Shown piece after piece: positions 62,496-64,000 of a DNA stretch of 64,000 bases; positions within the stretch are counted from its first letter, which is position 1, and every line of letters begins with the position of its first letter. The notes beneath the pieces were generated by a model. It ran no database searches. It was not told the DNA's origin and was given only the letters and a program-made list of their open reading frames with translations. A program made the position numbers and the translations under genes. This DNA comes from Aquamicrobium sp. LC103. GTDB taxonomy: Bacteria; Pseudomonadota; Alphaproteobacteria; Rhizobiales; Rhizobiaceae. The DNA lies in NCBI RefSeq assembly GCF_001014615.2, contig NZ_LBCQ02000012.1, positions 1-64,000 on the forward strand, given 5' to 3'.

Positions 62496-63560
62496 ATGAA
62501 AACGACTTTCTGGAAAACTGCCGGTCTGGGTATGCTGGCAGCCACGCTTTTGAGCGGCGGTGCGCTGGCTCAAAGCGCCGACAACGCCACTGTGGCGTTC
62601 CTGATGCCCGATCAGGCATCGACCCGCTACGAGGAGCATGACGCGCCCGGCTTCATCGCCGAGATGAAGAAGCTTTGCGAATCCTGCAAGGTGATCTACC
62701 AGAACGCCGACGCCGACGTGGCGCGGCAGCAGCAGCAGTTCAATTCGGCAATCTCGCAGGGCGCCAAGGTGATCGTGCTCGATCCGGTCGACTCCGCGGC
62801 CGCCGCCTCGCTCGTCAAGCAGGCGCAGGGCCAGGGCGTGAAGGTGATCGCCTATGATCGCCCGATCCCGGCGACGCCGGCCGATTTCTACGTCTCCTTC
62901 GACAATGAGGCGATCGGCAAGTCGATCGCGGAATCGCTCGTAGAGCATCTCAAGGCGACGAATGTCGAGCCGGGCGAGGGCACCGGCGTGCTCCAGATCA
63001 ACGGCTCGCCGACCGATGCCGCCGCCGGCCTGATCAAGAAGGGCATTCACGCCGGGCTCGACAATAGCGGCTATGCGATCCTGGCTGAATTCGACACACC
63101 GGACTGGGCGCCGCCCAAGGCGCAGCAATGGGCCGCCGGCCAGGTCACGCGCTTCAACAAGAACATTCTCGGCGTGGTGGCCGCCAATGACGGCACGGCG
63201 GGCGGCGCTATCGCGGCATTCAAGGCTGCCGGGTTCGATCCGGTGCCTCCGGTCACGGGCAACGACGCGACCACCGCCGCGCTTCAGCTCATCATCTCCG
63301 GCGACCAGTACAACACGATCTCCAAACCGAGCGAGATCGTTGCCGCCGCCGCGGCGAACGTCGCCGTCCAGCTTCTCAAGGGAGAGACGCCGAAAGCCGA
63401 GGTGACGCTCTATGATACGCCGTCGCAGCTTTTCGTTCCGGCGGTCGTTACGGCGGAGAACCTGAAGGCAGAGATCATCGACAAGGGGATCGCCAAGGCC
63501 GAGGATCTCTGCGGCGGACGCTACGAGGAAGGCTGCAAGAAGCTCGGCATCATCGAGTAG
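62496..63560 (+). CDS. Sugar ABC transporter binding protein, XylF-like
   Basis: A 354-residue periplasmic sugar-binding protein with a signal peptide (residues 1-25, cleavage after GALA). The opening VAFLMPDQASTRYEEHDAPGF is the XylF-type first strand, and VIAYDRPIPATPADFYVSFDN the hinge. A Cys pair near residues 61-65 (CESCK) and another near the C-terminus (CGGRYEEGC) could form disulphides. GGAGAT lies upstream of ATG 62496. Followed by a strong hairpin and the ATPase gene. Confidence 0.9.
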   Translation: MKTTFWKTAGLGMLAATLLSGGALAQSADNATVAFLMPDQASTRYEEHDAPGFIAEMKKLCESCKVIYQNADADVARQQQQFNSAISQGAKVIVLDPVDSAAAASLVKQAQGQGVKVIAYDRPIPATPADFYVSFDNEAIGKSIAESLVEHLKATNVEPGEGTGVLQINGSPTDAAAGLIKKGIHAGLDNSGYAILAEFDTPDWAPPKAQQWAAGQVTRFNKNILGVVAANDGTAGGAIAAFKAAGFDPVPPVTGNDATTAALQLIISGDQYNTISKPSEIVAAAAANVAVQLLKGETPKAEVTLYDTPSQLFVPAVVTAENLKAEIIDKGIAKAEDLCGGRYEEGCKKLGIIE

Positions 63561-63568
63561 GACAATGG

Positions 63569-63605
63569 CGAACCCGCCGGCCGCCTCGGGCGACCGGCGG
63601 GTTCG
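63569..63605 (+). terminator. Intercistronic hairpin after the sugar-binding gene
   Basis: CGAACCCGCCGG (63569-63580) pairs perfectly with CCGGCGGGTTCG (63594-63605), eight bases past the stop and 21 bases before the ATPase start. There is no T-run. It is the same design as the hairpins after other binding-protein genes in the window. Confidence 0.6.
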
Positions 63606-63626
63606 GATCAGGAAACAGGTGAGCAG

Positions 63627-64000
63627 ATGACGGACAGTGCGCATGACGGCGCCCCCGACCGCAGCCCGGTATTGAGCTTGCGCGGCGTCTCCAAGAATTT
63701 CGGCGCGGTCTCGGCGCTGGCCGACATCGATCTCGACGTCCATGCCGGCGAAGTCGTCGCCCTCGTCGGCGACAACGGCGCGGGCAAGTCGACCCTGGTG
63801 AAGATCCTTGCCGGCGTGCACCAGCCGAGCGCCGGCGAGATCGCCTTCCACGGCAAGCCGGTCACGCTTGCCAATCCGAGCGCCGCGCTGAAGCTCGGTA
63901 TTGCGACCGTCTTCCAGGATCTGGCGCTTTGCGAAAATCTCGACGTGGTCGCCAATATCTTCCTCGGCCGCGAAATCAATCCATTCCAGCTCGACGAGGT
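63627..64000 (+). CDS. Sugar ABC transporter ATPase, XylG-like (cut by window end)
   Basis: The first 124 codons of a CUT2-type ATPase; the gene runs off the right edge. Visible are the start of the ATPase domain (LSLRGVSKNFGAVSALADID), Walker A GDNGAGKST at about residues 45-53 and the Q-loop VFQDLALCENLDVVANIFLG. ATG at 63627 follows GGAAACAGGTGAGC. The permease is expected next, beyond the window. Confidence 0.9.
   Translation, partial: MTDSAHDGAPDRSPVLSLRGVSKNFGAVSALADIDLDVHAGEVVALVGDNGAGKSTLVKILAGVHQPSAGEIAFHGKPVTLANPSAALKLGIATVFQDLALCENLDVVANIFLGREINPFQLDE

Noticed and set aside
1-64000. CRISPR arrays, insertion sequences, tRNA/rRNA genes, integrase or phage genes
   Set aside because: No repeated spacer pattern, transposase or integrase motifs, tRNA-like cloverleaf or rRNA sequence was recognised on either strand.

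Overview
The window is GC-rich bacterial DNA, almost certainly from an alphaproteobacterium of the order Hyphomicrobiales (Rhizobiales: a Mesorhizobium/Agrobacterium-like soil or plant-associated lineage). The evidence is the gbpR-chvE-gguABC locus, the density of ABC importers with periplasmic binding proteins, the many LysR/GntR/AsnC/AraC regulators, and tightly packed ATGA-overlapping operons. I see no rRNA, tRNA, transposase, phage gene or CRISPR array. The whole window reads as an accessory catabolic region: about seven import-plus-degradation modules, most with their own regulator.

Layout. (1) 0.4-4.1 kb, minus strand: Tat-exported P1-family peptidase, FMN reductase, GMC-type oxidoreductase. 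(2) 4.6-11.0 kb, minus: LysR regulator, nitrilase-superfamily hydrolase, RraA-like protein, and a complete spermidine/iron-type ABC importer. (3) 11.3-12.7 kb, plus: succinate-semialdehyde-type dehydrogenase. (4) 12.7-31.0 kb: a large minus-strand operon (dipeptide-type importer, TMADH/old-yellow-enzyme-type demethylase, class III aminotransferase, HAD hydrolase, AsnC regulator) facing a plus-strand operon (methylaspartate ammonia-lyase-like enzyme, aldehyde dehydrogenase, DoeA-like M24 hydrolase, DoeB-like deacetylase). A second ammonia-lyase paralogue with a two-HTH LysR regulator follows on the minus strand. (5) 31.3-39.6 kb, plus: aromatic meta-cleavage module (VOC extradiol dioxygenase, galB, galC, galD, a dehydrogenase, GntR regulator, LigM-type O-demethylase, branched-chain-type binding protein). 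(6) 39.6-54.3 kb: minus-strand operon of four amidohydrolases arranged as two A-B pairs, a Rieske ferredoxin and a binding protein; divergent plus-strand operon of an FAD oxidoreductase, aconitase X large and small subunits and a complete iron/spermidine-type importer. (7) 54.3-60.3 kb: gbpR, chvE, gguA, gguB, gguC for sugar sensing and uptake. (8) 60.3-64.0 kb: two-gene DMT (DUF606) transporter, AraC regulator, xylose-type binding protein and the start of its ATPase, cut by the window end.

The strongest candidate for an undescribed system is module 4. It holds family equivalents of every step of ectoine degradation (ring hydrolase, deacetylase, transaminase, aldehyde dehydrogenase, AsnC regulator) but ends in an enolase-superfamily C-N lyase. 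That lyase keeps all catalytic and metal residues of methylaspartate ammonia-lyase and has a substituted substrate pocket. An ectoine-like or N-substituted aspartate compound routed to a fumarate/mesaconate-type product would fit; this is inference. Module 6 is the second candidate: no described pathway known to me combines duplicated ACMSD-type amidohydrolase pairs with aconitase X, a Rieske ferredoxin and two binding proteins for one permease.

Start codons were re-chosen where a Shine-Dalgarno site decides; several genes use TTG or GTG. All function calls are from sequence recognition by eye; no database search was possible.
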